Positions 39,263 through 53,398 of a stretch of 64,000 nucleotides of DNA are shown here, piece by piece. The position numbers and the translations under genes were made by a program. Source of the DNA: Sepiola atlantica (taxonomy: Eukaryota; Mollusca; Cephalopoda; Sepiida; Sepiolidae); contig CAUVYP010000586.1 in the NCBI GenBank assembly GCA_963556195.1, positions 868,001-932,000 on the forward strand, given 5' to 3'. The first letter of the stretch is position 1. Every line of letters starts with the position of its first letter. The notes under the pieces were generated by a model that saw nothing but the letters and a program-made list of their open reading frames with translations, made no database searches and had not been told where the DNA came from.

Positions 39263-42052
39263 AGCGCGTTTTAAAGTTGATATCGCTTTTGTTTATAACT
39301 TCCACATTTATTCGAATTGTGCAACGAAACTTTGCACAGATTAGCGGAGTCACATTTTCTACTGAAGTACCAAGTTTCAGAAGTGCAGCTCTTGTACTGC
39401 CGGAGATATGTCGATACAAACTGAATACGCAAACTATCAACAAAATTTAGTGCGATTTAAAGTTAGTATCGCTTTTGTTTATAACTTCACCATTCTTTAG
39501 AATTGTGCAACGAAACTTTGCAGAGATAAGCGGAGTCACATGCTCTACTGAAGTACCAAGTTTCAGAAGTGCAGCTCTTTTACTGCCGGAGATATGTCGA
39601 TACAAACTGAATACGCAAAACATCAACAAAATTTAGCGCGTTTTAAAGTTGATATCGCTTTTGTTTATAACTTCCACATTTATTCGAATTGTGCAACGAA
39701 ACTTTGCACAGATTAGCGGAGTCACATTTTCTACTGAAGTACCAAGTTTCAGAAGTGCAGCTCTTGTACTGCCGGAGATATGTCGATACAAACTGAATAC
39801 GAAAAATATCAACAAAATTTAGCGCGTTTTAAAGTTGATATCGCTTTTGTTTATAACTTCCACATTTATTCGAATTGTGCAACGAAACTTTGCACAGATT
39901 AGCGGAGTCACATTTTCTACTGAAGTACCAAGTTTCAGAAGTGCAGCTCTTGTACTGCCGGAGATATGTCGATACAAACTGAATACGCAAACTATCAACA
40001 AAATTTAGTGCGATTTAAAGTTGATATCGCTTTTGTTTATAACTTCACCATTCTTTTGAATTGTGCAACGAAACTTTGCAGAGATAAGTGGAGTCACATG
40101 CTCTACTGAAGTACCAAGTTTCAGAAGTGCAGCTCTTTTACTGCCGGAGATATGTCGATACAAACTGAATACGCAAAACATCAACAAAATTTAGCGCGTT
40201 TTAAAGTGGATATCGCTTTTGTTTATAACTTCCACATTTATTCGAATTGTGCAACGAAACTTTGCAGACCGTCGCGGAGACACACGTTCTACTGAAGTAC
40301 CAAGTTTCAGAAGTGCAGCTCTTGTACTGCCGGAGATATGTTGATACAAACTGAATACGCAAAACATCAACAAAATTTAGCGCGTTTTAAAGTTGATATC
40401 GCTTTTGTTTATAACTTCCACATTTATTCGAATTGTGCAACGAAACCTTGCACAGATTAGCGGAGTAACATTTTCTACTGAAGTACCAAGTTTCAGAAGT
40501 GCAGCTCTTGTACTGCCGGAGATATGTCGATACAAACTGAATACGCAAAACATCAACAAAATTTAGCGCGTTTTAAAGTTGATATCGCTTTTGTTTATAG
40601 CTTCCACATTTATTCGAATTGTGCAACGAAACTTTGCAGACAGTCGCGGATAGGCCTTTTCTACTGAAGTACCAAGTTTCAGAAGTGCAGCTCTTGTACT
40701 GCCGGAGATATGTCGATACAAACTGAATACGCAAAACATCAACAAAATTTAGCGCGTTTTAAAGTTGATATCGCTTTTGTTTATAACTTCCACATTTATT
40801 CGAATTGTGCAACGAAACTTTGCACAGATTAGCGGAGTCACATTTTCTACTGAAGTACCAAGTTTCAGAAGTGCAGCTCTTGTACTGCCGGAGATATGTC
40901 GATACAAACTGAATACGCAAACTATCAACAAAATTTAGTGCGATTTAAAGTTGATATCGCTTTTGTTTATAACTTCACCATTCTTTTGAATTGTGCAACG
41001 AAACTTTGCAGAGATAAGCGGAGTCACATGCTCTACTGAAGTACCAAGTTTCAGAAGTGCAGCGCTTTTACTGCCGGAGATATGTCGATACAAACTGAAT
41101 ACGCAAAACATCAACAAAATTTAGCGCGTTTTAAAGTGGATATCGCTTTTGTTTATAACTTCCACATTTATTCGAATTGTGCAACGAAACTTTGCAGACC
41201 GTCGCGGAGACACACGTTCTACTAAAGTACCAAGTTTCAGAAGTGCAGCTCTTGTACTGCCGGAGATATGTCGATACAAACTGAATACGCAAAACATCAA
41301 CTAAATTTAGCGCGTTTTAAAGTTGATATCGCTTTTGTTTATAACTTCCACATTTATTCGAATTGTGCAACGAAACTTTGCACAGATTAGCGGAGTCACA
41401 TTTTCTACTGAAGTACCAAGTTTCAGAAGTGCAGCTCTTGTACTGCCGGAGATATGTCGATACAAACTGAATACGCAAAACATCAATAAAATTTAGCGCG
41501 TTTTAAAGTTGATATCGCTTTTGTTTATAACTTCCACATTTATTCGAATTGTGCAACGAAACTTTGCACAGATTAGCGGAGTCACATGCTCTACTGAAGT
41601 ACCAAGTTTCAGAAGTGCAGCTCTTGTACTGCCGGAGATATGTCGATACAAACTGAATACGCAAAACATCAACAAAATTTAGCGCGTTTTAAAGTTGATA
41701 TCGCTTTTGTTTATAACTTCCACATTTATTCGAATTGTGCAACGAAACTTTGCAGACAGTCGCGGATAGGCCTTTTCTACTGAAGTACCAAGTTTCAGAA
41801 GTGCAGCTCTTGTACTGCCGGAGATATGTCGATACAAACTGAATACGCAAAACATCAACAAAATTTAGCGCGTTTTAAAGTTGATATCGCTTTTGTTTAT
41901 AACTTCCACATTTATTCGAATTGTGCAACGAAACTTTGCAGACCGTCGCGGAGACACACGTTCTACTGAAGTACCAAGTTTCAGAAGTGCAGCTCTTGTA
42001 CTGCCGGAGATATGTCGATACAAACTGAATACGCAAAACATCAACAAAATTT
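38891..42052. repeat. 17-monomer segmental duplication (3162 bp), copy 1
   Basis: Order A B A' C A A' C D A B A' C D A A2 B D. It overlaps the two octamers and is repeated at 42053 with the same private substitutions: gaaaccttgc with gtacaaag, tttatagcttcc, gatatgttgatac, and gcagcgctttt near 41062. Confidence 0.85.
39263..40750. repeat. Octamer A'-C-A-A'-C-D-A-B (1488 bp), copy 2
   Basis: Same order and markers as 37775-39262 at offset 1488. Differences include gatatgttgatac near 40341, catttt at 39925 instead of catgct, and the loss of gtacaaag in the A at 40379. Confidence 0.85.
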
Positions 42053-45028
42053 AGCGCGTTTTAAAGTTGATATCGCTTTTGTTTATAACTTCCACATTTA
42101 TTCGAATTGTGCAACGAAACCTTGCACAGATTAGCGGAGTAACATTTTCTACTGAAGTACAAAGTTTCAGAAGTGCAGCTCTTGTACTGCCGGAGATATG
42201 TCGATACAAACTGAATACGCAAAACATCAACAAAATTTAGCGCGTTTTAAAGTTGATATCGCTTTTGTTTATAGCTTCCACATTTATTCGAATTGTGCAA
42301 CGAAACTTTGCAGACAGTCGCGGATAGGCCTTTTCTACTGAAGTACCAAGTTTCAGAAGTGCAGCTCTTGTACTGCCGGAGATATGTCGATACAAACTGA
42401 ATACGCAAAACATCAACAAAATTTAGCGCGTTTTAAAGTTGATATCGCTTTTGTTTATAACTTCCACATTTATTCGAATTGTGCAACGAAACTTTGCACA
42501 GATTAGCGGAGTCACATTTTCTACTGAAGTACCAAGTTTCAGAAGTGCAGCTCTTGTACTGCCGGAGATATGTCGATACAAACTGAATACGCAAACTATC
42601 AACAAAATTTAGTGCGATTTAAAGTTAGTATCGCTTTTGTTTATAACTTCACCATTCTTTAGAATTGTGCAACGAAACTTTGCAGAGATAAGCGGAGTCA
42701 CATGCTCTACTGAAGTACCAAGTTTCAGAAGTGCAGCTCTTTTACTGCCGGAGATATGTCGATACAAACTGAATACGCAAAACATCAACAAAATTTAGCG
42801 CGTTTTAAAGTTGATATCGCTTTTGTTTATAACTTCCACATTTATTCGAATTGTGCAACGAAACTTTGCACAGATTAGCGGAGTCACATTTTCTACTGAA
42901 GTACCAAGTTTCAGAAGTGCAGCTCTTGTACTGCCGGAGATATGTCGATACAAACTGAATACGAAAAATATCAACAAAATTTAGCGCGTTTTAAAGTTGA
43001 TATCGCTTTTGTTTATAACTTCCACATTTATTCGAATTGTGCAACGAAACTTTGCACAGATTAGCGGAGTCACATTTTCTACTGAAGTACCAAGTTTCAG
43101 AAGTGCAGCTCTTGTACTGCCGGAGATATGTCGATACAAACTGAATACGCAAACTATCAACAAAATTTAGTGCGATTTAAAGTTGATATCGCTTTTGTTT
43201 ATAACTTCACCATTCTTTTGAATTGTGCAACGAAACTTTGCAGAGATAAGTGGAGTCACATGCTCTACTGAAGTACCAAGTTTCAGAAGTGCAGCTCTTT
43301 TACTGCCGGAGATATGTCGATACAAACTGAATACGCAAAACATCAACAAAATTTAGCGCGTTTTAAAGTGGATATCGCTTTTGTTTATAACTTCCACATT
43401 TATTCGAATTGTGCAACGAAACTTTGCAGACCGTCGCGGAGACACACGTTCTACTGAAGTACCAAGTTTCAGAAGTGCAGCTCTTGTACTGCCGGAGATA
43501 TGTTGATACAAACTGAATACGCAAAACATCAACAAAATTTAGCGCGTTTTAAAGTTGATATCGCTTTTGTTTATAACTTCCACATTTATTCGAATTGTGC
43601 AACGAAACCTTGCACAGATTAGCGGAGTAACATTTTCTACTGAAGTACCAAGTTTCAGAAGTGCAGCTCTTGTACTGCCGGAGATATGTCGATACAAACT
43701 GAATACGCAAAACATCAACAAAATTTAGCGCGTTTTAAAGTTGATATCGCTTTTGTTTATAGCTTCCACATTTATTCGAATTGTGCAACGAAACTTTGCA
43801 GACAGTCGCGGATAGGCCTTTTCTACTGAAGTACCAAGTTTCAGAAGTGCAGCTCTTGTACTGCCGGAGATATGTCGATACAAACTGAATACGCAAAACA
43901 TCAACAAAATTTAGCGCGTTTTAAAGTTGATATCGCTTTTGTTTATAACTTCCACATTTATTCGAATTGTGCAACGAAACTTTGCACAGATTAGCGGAGT
44001 CACATTTTCTACTGAAGTACCAAGTTTCAGAAGTGCAGCTCTTGTACTGCCGGAGATATGTCGATACAAACTGAATACGCAAACTATCAACAAAATTTAG
44101 TGCGATTTAAAGTTGATATCGCTTTTGTTTATAACTTCACCATTCTTTTGAATTGTGCAACGAAACTTTGCAGAGATTAGCGGAGTCACATGCTCTACTG
44201 AAGTACCAAGTTTCAGAAGTGCAGCGCTTTTACTGCCGGAGATATGTCGATACAAACTGAATACGCAAAACATCAACAAAATTTAGCGCGTTTTAAAGTG
44301 GATATCGCTTTTGTTTATAACTTCCACATTTATTCGAATTGTGCAACGAAACTTTGCAGACCGTCGCGGAGACACACGTTCTACTAAAGTACCAAGTTTC
44401 AGAAGTGCAGCTCTTGTACTGCCGGAGATATGTCGATACAAACTGAATACGCAAAACATCAACTAAATTTAGCGCGTTTTAAAGTTGATATCGCTTTTGT
44501 TTATAACTTCCACATTTATTCGAATTGTGCAACGAAACTTTGCACAGATTAGCGGAGTCACATTTTCTACTGAAGTACCAAGTTTCAGAAGTGCAGCTCT
44601 TGTACTGCCGGAGATATGTCGATACAAACTGAATACGCAAAACATCAATAAAATTTAGCGCGTTTTAAAGTTGATATCGCTTTTGTTTATAACTTCCACA
44701 TTTATTCGAATTGTGCAACGAAACTTTGCACAGATTAGCGGAGTCACATGCTCTACTGAAGTACCAAGTTTCAGAAGTGCAGCTCTTGTACTGCCGGAGA
44801 TATGTCGATACAAACTGAATACGCAAAACATCAACAAAATTTAGCGCGTTTTAAAGTTGATATCGCTTTTGTTTATAACTTCCACATTTATTCGAATTGT
44901 GCAACGAAACTTTGCAGACAGTCGCGGATAGGCCTTTTCTACTGAAGTACCAAGTTTCAGAAGTGCAGCTCTTGTACTGCCGGAGATATGTCGATACAAA
45001 CTGAATACGCAAAACATCAACAAAATTT
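42053..45028. repeat. 17-monomer segmental duplication, copy 2 (16 monomers match)
   Basis: Aligns to 38891-41866 at offset 3162 with all private markers retained, including gcagcgctttt near 44224 and the caataaaat tail near 44647. The 17th monomer differs: A' at 45029 against D at 41867. One difference is gagattagcgg near 44172 against gagataagcgg near 41010. Confidence 0.85.
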
Positions 45029-46702
45029 AGCGCGTTTTAAAGTTGATATCGCTTTTGTTTATAACTTCCACATTTATTCGAATTGTGCAACGAAACTTTG
45101 CACAGATTAGCGGAGTCACATTTTCTACTGAAGTACCAAGTTTCAGAAGTGCAGCTCTTGTACTGCCGGAGATATGTCGATACAAACTGAATACGCAAAC
45201 TATCAACAAAATTTAGTGCGATTTAAAGTTAGTATCGCTTTTGTTTATAACTTCACCATTCTTTAGAATTGTGCAACGAAACTTTGCAGAGATAAGCGGA
45301 GTCACATGCTCTACTGAAGTACCAAGTTTCAGAAGTGCAGCTCTTTTACTGCCGGAGATATGTCGATACAAACTGAATACGCAAAACATCAACAAAATTT
45401 AGCGCGTTTTAAAGTTGATATCGCTTTTGTTTATAACTTCCACATTTATTCGAATTGTGCAACGAAACTTTGCACAGATTAGCGGAGTCACATTTTCTAC
45501 TGAAGTACCAAGTTTCAGAAGTGCAGCTCTTGTACTGCCGGAGATATGTCGATACAAACTGAATACGAAAAATATCAACAAAATTTAGCGCGTTTTAAAG
45601 TTGATATCGCTTTTGTTTATAACTTCCACATTTATTCGAATTGTGCAACGAAACTTTGCACAGATTAGCGGAGTCACATTTTCTACTGAAGTACCAAGTT
45701 TCAGAAGTGCAGCTCTTGTACTGCCGGAGATATGTCGATACAAACTGAATACGCAAACTATCAACAAAATTTAGTGCGATTTAAAGTTGATATCGCTTTT
45801 GTTTATAACTTCACCATTCTTTTGAATTGTGCAACGAAACTTTGCAGAGATAAGTGGAGTCACATGCTCTACTGAAGTACCAAGTTTCAGAAGTGCAGCT
45901 CTTTTACTGCCGGAGATATGTCGATACAAACTGAATACGCAAAACATCAACAACATTTAGCGCGTTTTAAAGTGGATATCGCTTTTGTTTATAACTTCCA
46001 CATTTATTCGAATTGTGCAACGAAACTTTGCAGACCGTCGCGGAGACACACGTTCTACTGAAGTACCAAGTTTCAGAAGTGCAGCTCTTGTACTGCCGGA
46101 GATATGTCGATACAAACTGAATACGCAAAACATCAACAAAATTTAGCGCGTTTTAAAGTTGATATCCCTTGTGTTTATAACTTCCACATTTATTCGAATT
46201 GTGCAACGAAACTTTGCACAGATTAGCGGAGTCACATTTTCTACTGAAGTACCAAGTTTCAGAAGTGCAGCTCTTGTACTGCCGGAGATATGTCGATACA
46301 AACTGAATACGCAAAACATCAACAAAATTTAGCGCGTTTTAAAGTTGATATCGCTTTTGTTTATAACTTCCACATTTATTCGAATTGTGCAACGAAACTT
46401 TGCAGACAGTCGCGGATAGGCCTTTTCTACTGAAGTACCAAGTTTCAGAAGTGCAGCTCTTGTACTGCCGGAGATATGTCGATACAAACTGAATACGCAA
46501 AACATCAACAAAATTTAGCGCGTTTTAAAGTTGATATCGCTTTTGTTTATAACTTCGACATTTATTCGAATTGTGCAACGAAACTTTGCACAGATTAGCG
46601 GAGTCACATTTTCTACTGAAGTACCAAGTTTCAGAAGTGCAGCTCTTGTACTGCCGGAGATATGTCGATACAAACTGAATACGCAAACTATCAACAAAAT
46701 TT
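45029..46702. repeat. Nine-monomer block (1674 bp), copy 1 of 3
   Basis: Order A' C A A' C D A B A'. Its marker monomer, the A at 46145, carries gatatcccttgtgttt. The final A' has ttcgacattt. The block recurs at 49493 and 51725. Confidence 0.85.
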
Positions 46703-48562
46703 AGTGCGATTTAAAGTTAGTATCGCTTTTGTTTATAACTTGACCATTCTTTAGAATTGTGCAACGAAACTTTGCAGAGATAAGCGGAGTCACATGCTCT
46801 ACTGAAGTACCAAGTTTCAGAAGTGCAGCTCTTTTACTGCCGGAGATATGTCGATACAAACTGAATACGCAAAACATCAACAAAATTTAGCGCGTTTTAA
46901 AGTTGATATCGCTTTTGTTTATAACTTCCACATTTATTTTAATTGTGCAACGAAACTTTGCACAGATTAGCGGAGTCACATTTTCTACTGAAGTACCAAG
47001 TTTCAGAAGTGCAGCTCTTGTACTGCCGGAGATATGTCGATACAAACTGAATACGCAAAATATCAACAAAATTTAGCGCGTTTTAAAGTTGATATCGCTT
47101 TTGTTTATAACTTCCACATTTATTCGAATTGTGCAACGAAACTTTGCACAGATTAGCGGAGTCACATTTTCTACTGAAGTACCAAGTTTCAGAAGTGCAG
47201 CTCTTGTACTGCCGGAGATATGTCGATACAAACTGAATACGCAAACTATCAACAAAATTTAGTGCGATTTAAAGTTGATATCGCTTTTGTTTATAACTTC
47301 CACATTTATTCGAATTGTGCAACGAAACTTTGCAGAAAGTCGCGGATAGGCCTTTTCTACTGAAGTACAAAGTTTCAGAAGTGCAGCTCTTGTACTGCCG
47401 GAGATATGTCGATACAAACTGAATACGCAAAACATCAACAACATTTAGCGCGTTTTAAAGTTGATATCGCTTTTGTTTATAACTTCCACATTTATTCGAA
47501 TTGTGCAACGAAACTTTGCACAGATTAGCGGAGTCACATTTTCTACTGAAGTACCAAGTTTCAGAAGTGCAGCTCTTGTACTGCCGGAGATATGTCGATA
47601 CAAACTGAATACGCAAACTATCAACAAAATTTAGTGCGATTTAAAGTTGATATCGCTTTTGTTTATAACTTCACCATTCTTTTGAATTGTGCAACGAAAC
47701 TTTGCAGAGAAAAGTGGAGTTACATGCTCTACTGAAGTACCAAGTTTCAGAAGTGCAGCTCTTTTACTGCCGGAGATATGTCGATACAAACTGAATACGC
47801 AAAACATCAACAAAATTTAGCGCGTTTTAAAGTGGATATCGCTTTTGTTTATAACTTCACCATTCTTTAGAATTGTGCAACGAAACTTTGCAGACCGTCG
47901 CGGAGACACACGTTCTACTGAAGTACCAAGTTTCAGAAGTGCAGCTCTTGTACTGCCGGAGATATGTCGATACAAACTGAATACGCAAAACATCAACTAA
48001 ATTTAGCGCGTTTTAAAGTTGATATCGCTTTTGTTTATAACTTCCACATTTATTCGAATTGTGCAACGAAACTTTGCACAGATTAGCGGAGTCACATTTT
48101 CTACTGAAGTACCAAGTTTCAGAAGTGCAGCTCTTGTACTGCCGGAGATATGTTGATACAAACTGAATACGCAAAACATCAACAAAATTTAGCGCGTTTT
48201 AAAGTTGATATCGCTTTTGTTTATAACTTCCACATTTATTCGAATTGTGCAACGAAACTTTGCACAGATTAGCGGAGTAACATTTTCTACTGAAGTACCA
48301 AGTTTCAGAAGTGCAGCTCTTGTACTGCCGGAGATATGTCGATACAAACTGAATACGCAAAACATCAACAAAATTTAGCGCGTTTTAAAGTTGATATCGC
48401 TTTTGTTTATAACTTCCACATTTATTCGAATTGTGCAACGAAACTTTGCAGACAGTCGCGGATAAGCCTTTTCTACTGAAGTACAAAGTTTCAGAAGTGC
48501 AGCTCTTGTACTGCCGGAGATATGTCGATACAAACTGAATACGCAAAACATCAACAAAATTT
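46703..48562. repeat. Ten-monomer block (1860 bp), copy 1 of 2
   Basis: Order C A A' B A' C D A A B. Markers: C with cttgaccatt, A with ttttaatt and an aaaatatc tail, a chimeric B that starts agtgcgattt (47261), C with gaaaagtgg (47633), A with gatatgttgatac, and B with gataagcc and gtacaaag (48377). It recurs at 53399. Confidence 0.85.
47261..47446. repeat. Chimeric monomer (C-like start, B cassette)
   Basis: Starts agtgcgattt after an A' tail, as a class C monomer would. It then has ttccacatttattcg and the B cassette in its aaagtcgcggatagg form, plus gtacaaag. The same type occurs at 48935, 53957 and 56003. It reads as a C monomer converted by B from about position 20 onward. Confidence 0.85.
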
Positions 48563-49492
48563 AGCGCGTTTTAAAGTTGATATCGCTTTTGTTTATAACT
48601 TCCACATTTATTTTAATTGTGCAACGAAACTTTGCACAGATTAGCGGAGTCACATTTTCTACTGAAGTACCAAGTTTCAGAAGTGCAGCTCTTGTACTGC
48701 CGGAGATATGTCGATACAAACTGAATACGCAAAATATCAACAAAATTTAGCGCGTTTTAAAGTTGATATCGCTTTTGTTTATAACTTCCACATTTATTCG
48801 AATTGTGCAACGAAACTTTGCACAGATTAGCGGAGTCACATTTTCTACTGAAGTACCAAGTTTCAGAAGTGCAGCTCTTGTACTGCCGGAGATATGTCGA
48901 TACAAACTGAATACGCAAACTATCAACAAAATTTAGTGCGATTTAAAGTTGATATCGCTTTTGTTTATAACTTCCACATTTATTCGAATTGTGCAACGAA
49001 ACTTTGCAGAAAGTCGCGGATAGGCCTTTTCTACTGAAGTACAAAGTTTCAGAAGTGCAGCTCTTGTACTGCCGGAGATATGTCGATACAAACTGAATAC
49101 GCAAAACATCAACTAAATTTAGCGCGTTTTAAAGTTGATATCGCTTTTGTTTATAACTTCCACATTTATTCGAATTGTGCAACGAAACTTTGCACAGATT
49201 AGCGGAGTCACATTTTCTACTGAAGTACCAAGTTTCAGAAGTGCAGCTCTTGTACTGCCGGAGATATGTCGATACAAACTGAATACGCAAAACATCAACA
49301 AAATTTAGCGCGTTTTAAAGTTGATATCGCTTTTGTTTATAACTTCCACATTTATTCGAATTGTGCAACGAAACTTTGCACAGATTAGCGGAGTCACATT
49401 TTCTACTGAAGTACCAAGTTTCAGAAGTGCAGTTCTTGTACTGCCGGAGATATGTCGATACAAACTGAATACGCAAAACATCAACAAAATTT
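48563..49492. repeat. Five-monomer filler A-A'-B-A-A (930 bp)
   Basis: The first three monomers resemble 46889-47446 (ttttaatt A, A', chimeric B). The chimeric B here ends with caactaaat, and the last A has gcagttcttgtac near 49431, which is repeated near 51663. Confidence 0.75.
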
Positions 49493-51166
49493 AGCGCGTT
49501 TTAAAGTTGATATCGCTTTTGTTTATAACTTCCACATTTATTCGAATTGTGCAACGAAACTTTGCACAGATTAGCGGAGTCACATTTTCTACTGAAGTAC
49601 CAAGTTTCAGAAGTGCAGCTCTTGTACTGCCGGAGATATGTCGATACAAACTGAATACGCAAACTATCAACAAAATTTAGTGCGATTTAAAGTTAGTATC
49701 GCTTTTGTTTATAACTTCACCATTCTTTAGAATTGTGCAACGAAACTTTGCAGAGATAAGCGGAGTCACATGCTCTACTGAAGTACCAAGTTTCAGAAGT
49801 GCAGCTCTTTTACTGCCGGAGATATGTCGATACAAACTGAATACGCAAAACATCAACAAAATTTAGCGCGTTTTAAAGTTGATATCGCTTTTGTTTATAA
49901 CTTCCACATTTATTCGAATTGTGCAACGAAACTTTGCACAGATTAGCGGAGTCACATTTTCTACTGAAGTACCAAGTTTCAGAAGTGCAGCTCTTGTACT
50001 GCCGGAGATATGTCGATACAAACTGAATACGAAAAATATCAACAAAATTTAGCGCGTTTTAAAGTTGATATCGCTTTTGTTTATAACTTCCACATTTATT
50101 CGAATTGTGCAACGAAACTTTGCACAGATTAGCGGAGTCACATTTTCTACTGAAGTACCAAGTTTCAGAAGTGCAGCTCTTGTACTGCCGGAGATATGTC
50201 GATACAAACTGAATACGCAAACTATCAACAAAATTTAGTGCGATTTAAAGTTGATATCGCTTTTGTTTATAACTTCACCATTCTTTTGAATTGTGCAACG
50301 AAACTTTGCAGAGATAAGTGGAGTCACATGCTCTACTGAAGTACCAAGTTTCAGAAGTGCAGCTCTTTTACTGCCGGAGATATGTCGATACAAACTGAAT
50401 ACGCAAAACATCAACAACATTTAGCGCGTTTTAAAGTGGATATCGCTTTTGTTTATAACTTCCACATTTATTCGAATTGTGCAACGAAACTTTGCAGACC
50501 GTCGCGGAGACACACGTTCTACTGAAGTACCAAGTTTCAGAAGTGCAGCTCTTGTACTGCCGGAGATATGTCGATACAAACTGAATACGCAAAACATCAA
50601 CAAAATTTAGCGCGTTTTAAAGTTGATATCCCTTGTGTTTATAACTTCCACATTTATTCGAATTGTGCAACGAAACTTTGCACAGATTAGCGGAGTCACA
50701 TTTTCTACTGAAGTACCAAGTTTCAGAAGTGCAGCTCTTGTACTGCCGGAGATATGTCGATACAAACTGAATACGCAAAACATCAACAAAATTTAGCGCG
50801 TTTTAAAGTTGATATCGCTTTTGTTTATAACTTCCACATTTATTCGAATTGTGCAACGAAACTTTGCAGACAGTCGCGGATAGGCCTTTTCTACTGAAGT
50901 ACCAAGTTTCAGAAGTGCAGCTCTTGTACTGCCGGAGATATGTCGATACAAACTGAATACGCAAAACATCAACAAAATTTAGCGCGTTTTAAAGTTGATA
51001 TCGCTTTTGTTTATAACTTCGACATTTATTCGAATTGTGCAACGAAACTTTGCACAGATTAGCGGAGTCACATTTTCTACTGAAGTACCAAGTTTCAGAA
51101 GTGCAGCTCTTGTACTGCCGGAGATATGTCGATACAAACTGAATACGCAAACTATCAACAAAATTT
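49493..51166. repeat. Nine-monomer block (1674 bp), copy 2 of 3
   Basis: Matches 45029-46702 at offset 4464 and 51725-53398 at offset 2232. It retains gatatcccttgtgttt at 50609 and ttcgacattt near 51019. Confidence 0.85.
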
Positions 51167-51352
51167 AGTGCGATTTAAAGTTGATATCGCTTTTGTTTAT
51201 AACTTCACCATTCTTTTGAATTGTGCAACGAAACTTTGCAGAGATTAGCGGAGTCACATGCTCTACTGAAGTACCAAGTTTCAGAAGTGCAGCTCTTGTA
51301 CTGCCGGAGATATGTCGATACAAACTGAATACGCAAAACATCAACTAAATTT
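51167..51352. repeat. Hybrid class C monomer
   Basis: Starts agtgcgattt with ttcaccattcttttgaatt as in class C, then has gagattagcgg (between the A and C cassettes), catgctctac, the A-type ctcttgtac, and a D-type tail with caactaaat. At least two switches of class within one monomer are needed to explain it. Confidence 0.8.
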
Positions 51353-51724
51353 AGCGCGTTTTAAAGTTGATATCGCTTTTGTTTATAACTTCCACATTTA
51401 TTCGAATTGTGCAACGAAACTTTGCACAGATTAGCGGAGTCACATTTTCTACTGAAGTACCAAGTTTCAGAAGTGCAGCTCTTGTACTGCCGGAGATATG
51501 TCGATACAAACTGAATACGCAAAACATCAACAAAATTTAGCGCGTTTTAAAGTTGATATCGCTTTTGTTTATAACTTCCACATTTATTCGAATTGTGCAA
51601 CGAAACCTTGCACAGATTAGCGGAGTCACATTTTCTACTGAAGTACCAAGTTTCAGAAGTGCAGTTCTTGTACTGCCGGAGATATGTCGATACAAACTGA
51701 ATACGCAAAACATCAACAAAATTT

Positions 51725-53398
51725 AGCGCGTTTTAAAGTTGATATCGCTTTTGTTTATAACTTCCACATTTATTCGAATTGTGCAACGAAACTTTGCACA
51801 GATTAGCGGAGTCACATTTTCTACTGAAGTACCAAGTTTCAGAAGTGCAGCTCTTGTACTGCCGGAGATATGTCGATACAAACTGAATACGCAAACTATC
51901 AACAAAATTTAGTGCGATTTAAAGTTAGTATCGCTTTTGTTTATAACTTCACCATTCTTTAGAATTGTGCAACGAAACTTTGCAGAGATAAGCGGAGTCA
52001 CATGCTCTACTGAAGTACCAAGTTTCAGAAGTGCAGCTCTTTTACTGCCGGAGATATGTCGATACAAACTGAATACGCAAAACATCAACAAAATTTAGCG
52101 CGTTTTAAAGTTGATATCGCTTTTGTTTATAACTTCCACATTTATTCGAATTGTGCAACGAAACTTTGCACAGATTAGCGGAGTCACATTTTCTACTGAA
52201 GTACCAAGTTTCAGAAGTGCAGCTCTTGTACTGCCGGAGATATGTCGATACAAACTCAATACGAAAAATATCAACAAAATTTAGCGCGTTTTAAAGTTGA
52301 TATCGCTTTTGTTTATAACTTCCACATTTATTCGAATTGTGCAACGAAACTTTGCACAGATTAGCGGAGTCACATTTTCTACTGAAGTACCAAGTTTCAG
52401 AAGTGCAGCTCTTGTACTGCCGGAGATATGTCGATACAAACTGAATACGCAAACTATCAACAAAATTTAGTGCGATTTAAAGTTGATATCGCTTTTGTTT
52501 ATAACTTCACCATTCTTTTGAATTGTGCAACGAAACTTTGCAGAGATAAGTGGAGTCACATTTTCTACTGAAGTACCAAGTTTCAGAAGTGCAGCTCTTT
52601 TACTGCCGGAGATATGTCGATACAAACTGAATACGCAAAACATCAACAACATTTAGCGCGTTTTAAAGTGGATATCGCTTTTGTTTATAACTTCCACATT
52701 TATTCGAATTGTGCAACGAAACTTTGCAGACCGTCGCGGAGACACACGTTCTACTGAAGTACCAAGTTTCAGAAGTGCAGCTCTTGTACTGCCGGAGATA
52801 TGTCGATACAAACTGAATACGCAAAACATCAACAAAATTTAGCGCGTTTTAAAGTTGATATCCCTTGTGTTTATAACTTCCACATTTATTCGAATTGTGC
52901 AACGAAACTTTGCACAGATTAGCGGAGTCACATTTTCTACTGAAGTACCAAGTTTCAGAAGTGCAGCTCTTGTACTGCCGGAGATATGTCGATACAAACT
53001 GAATACGCAAAACATCAACAAAATTTAGCGCGTTTTAAAGTTGATATCGCTTTTGTTTATAACTTCCACATTTATTCGAATTGTGCAACGAAACTTTGCA
53101 GACAGTCGCGGATAGGCCTTTTCTACTGAAGTACCAAGTTTCAGAAGTGCAGCTCTTGTACTGCCGGAGATATGTCGATACAAACTGAATACGCAAAACA
53201 TCAACAAAATTTAGCGCGTTTTAAAGTTGATATCGCTTTTGTTTATAACTTCGACATTTATTCGAATTGTGCAACGAAACTTTGCACAGATTAGCGGAGT
53301 CACATTTTCTACTGAAGTACCAAGTTTCAGAAGTGCAGCTCTTGTACTGCCGGAGATATGTCGATACAAACTGAATACGCAAACTATCAACAAAATTT
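51725..53398. repeat. Nine-monomer block (1674 bp), copy 3 of 3
   Basis: Same order and markers as 45029-46702 and 49493-51166. Private changes are aaactcaatacg near 52253 and catttt instead of catgct in the C at 52469. Confidence 0.85.
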
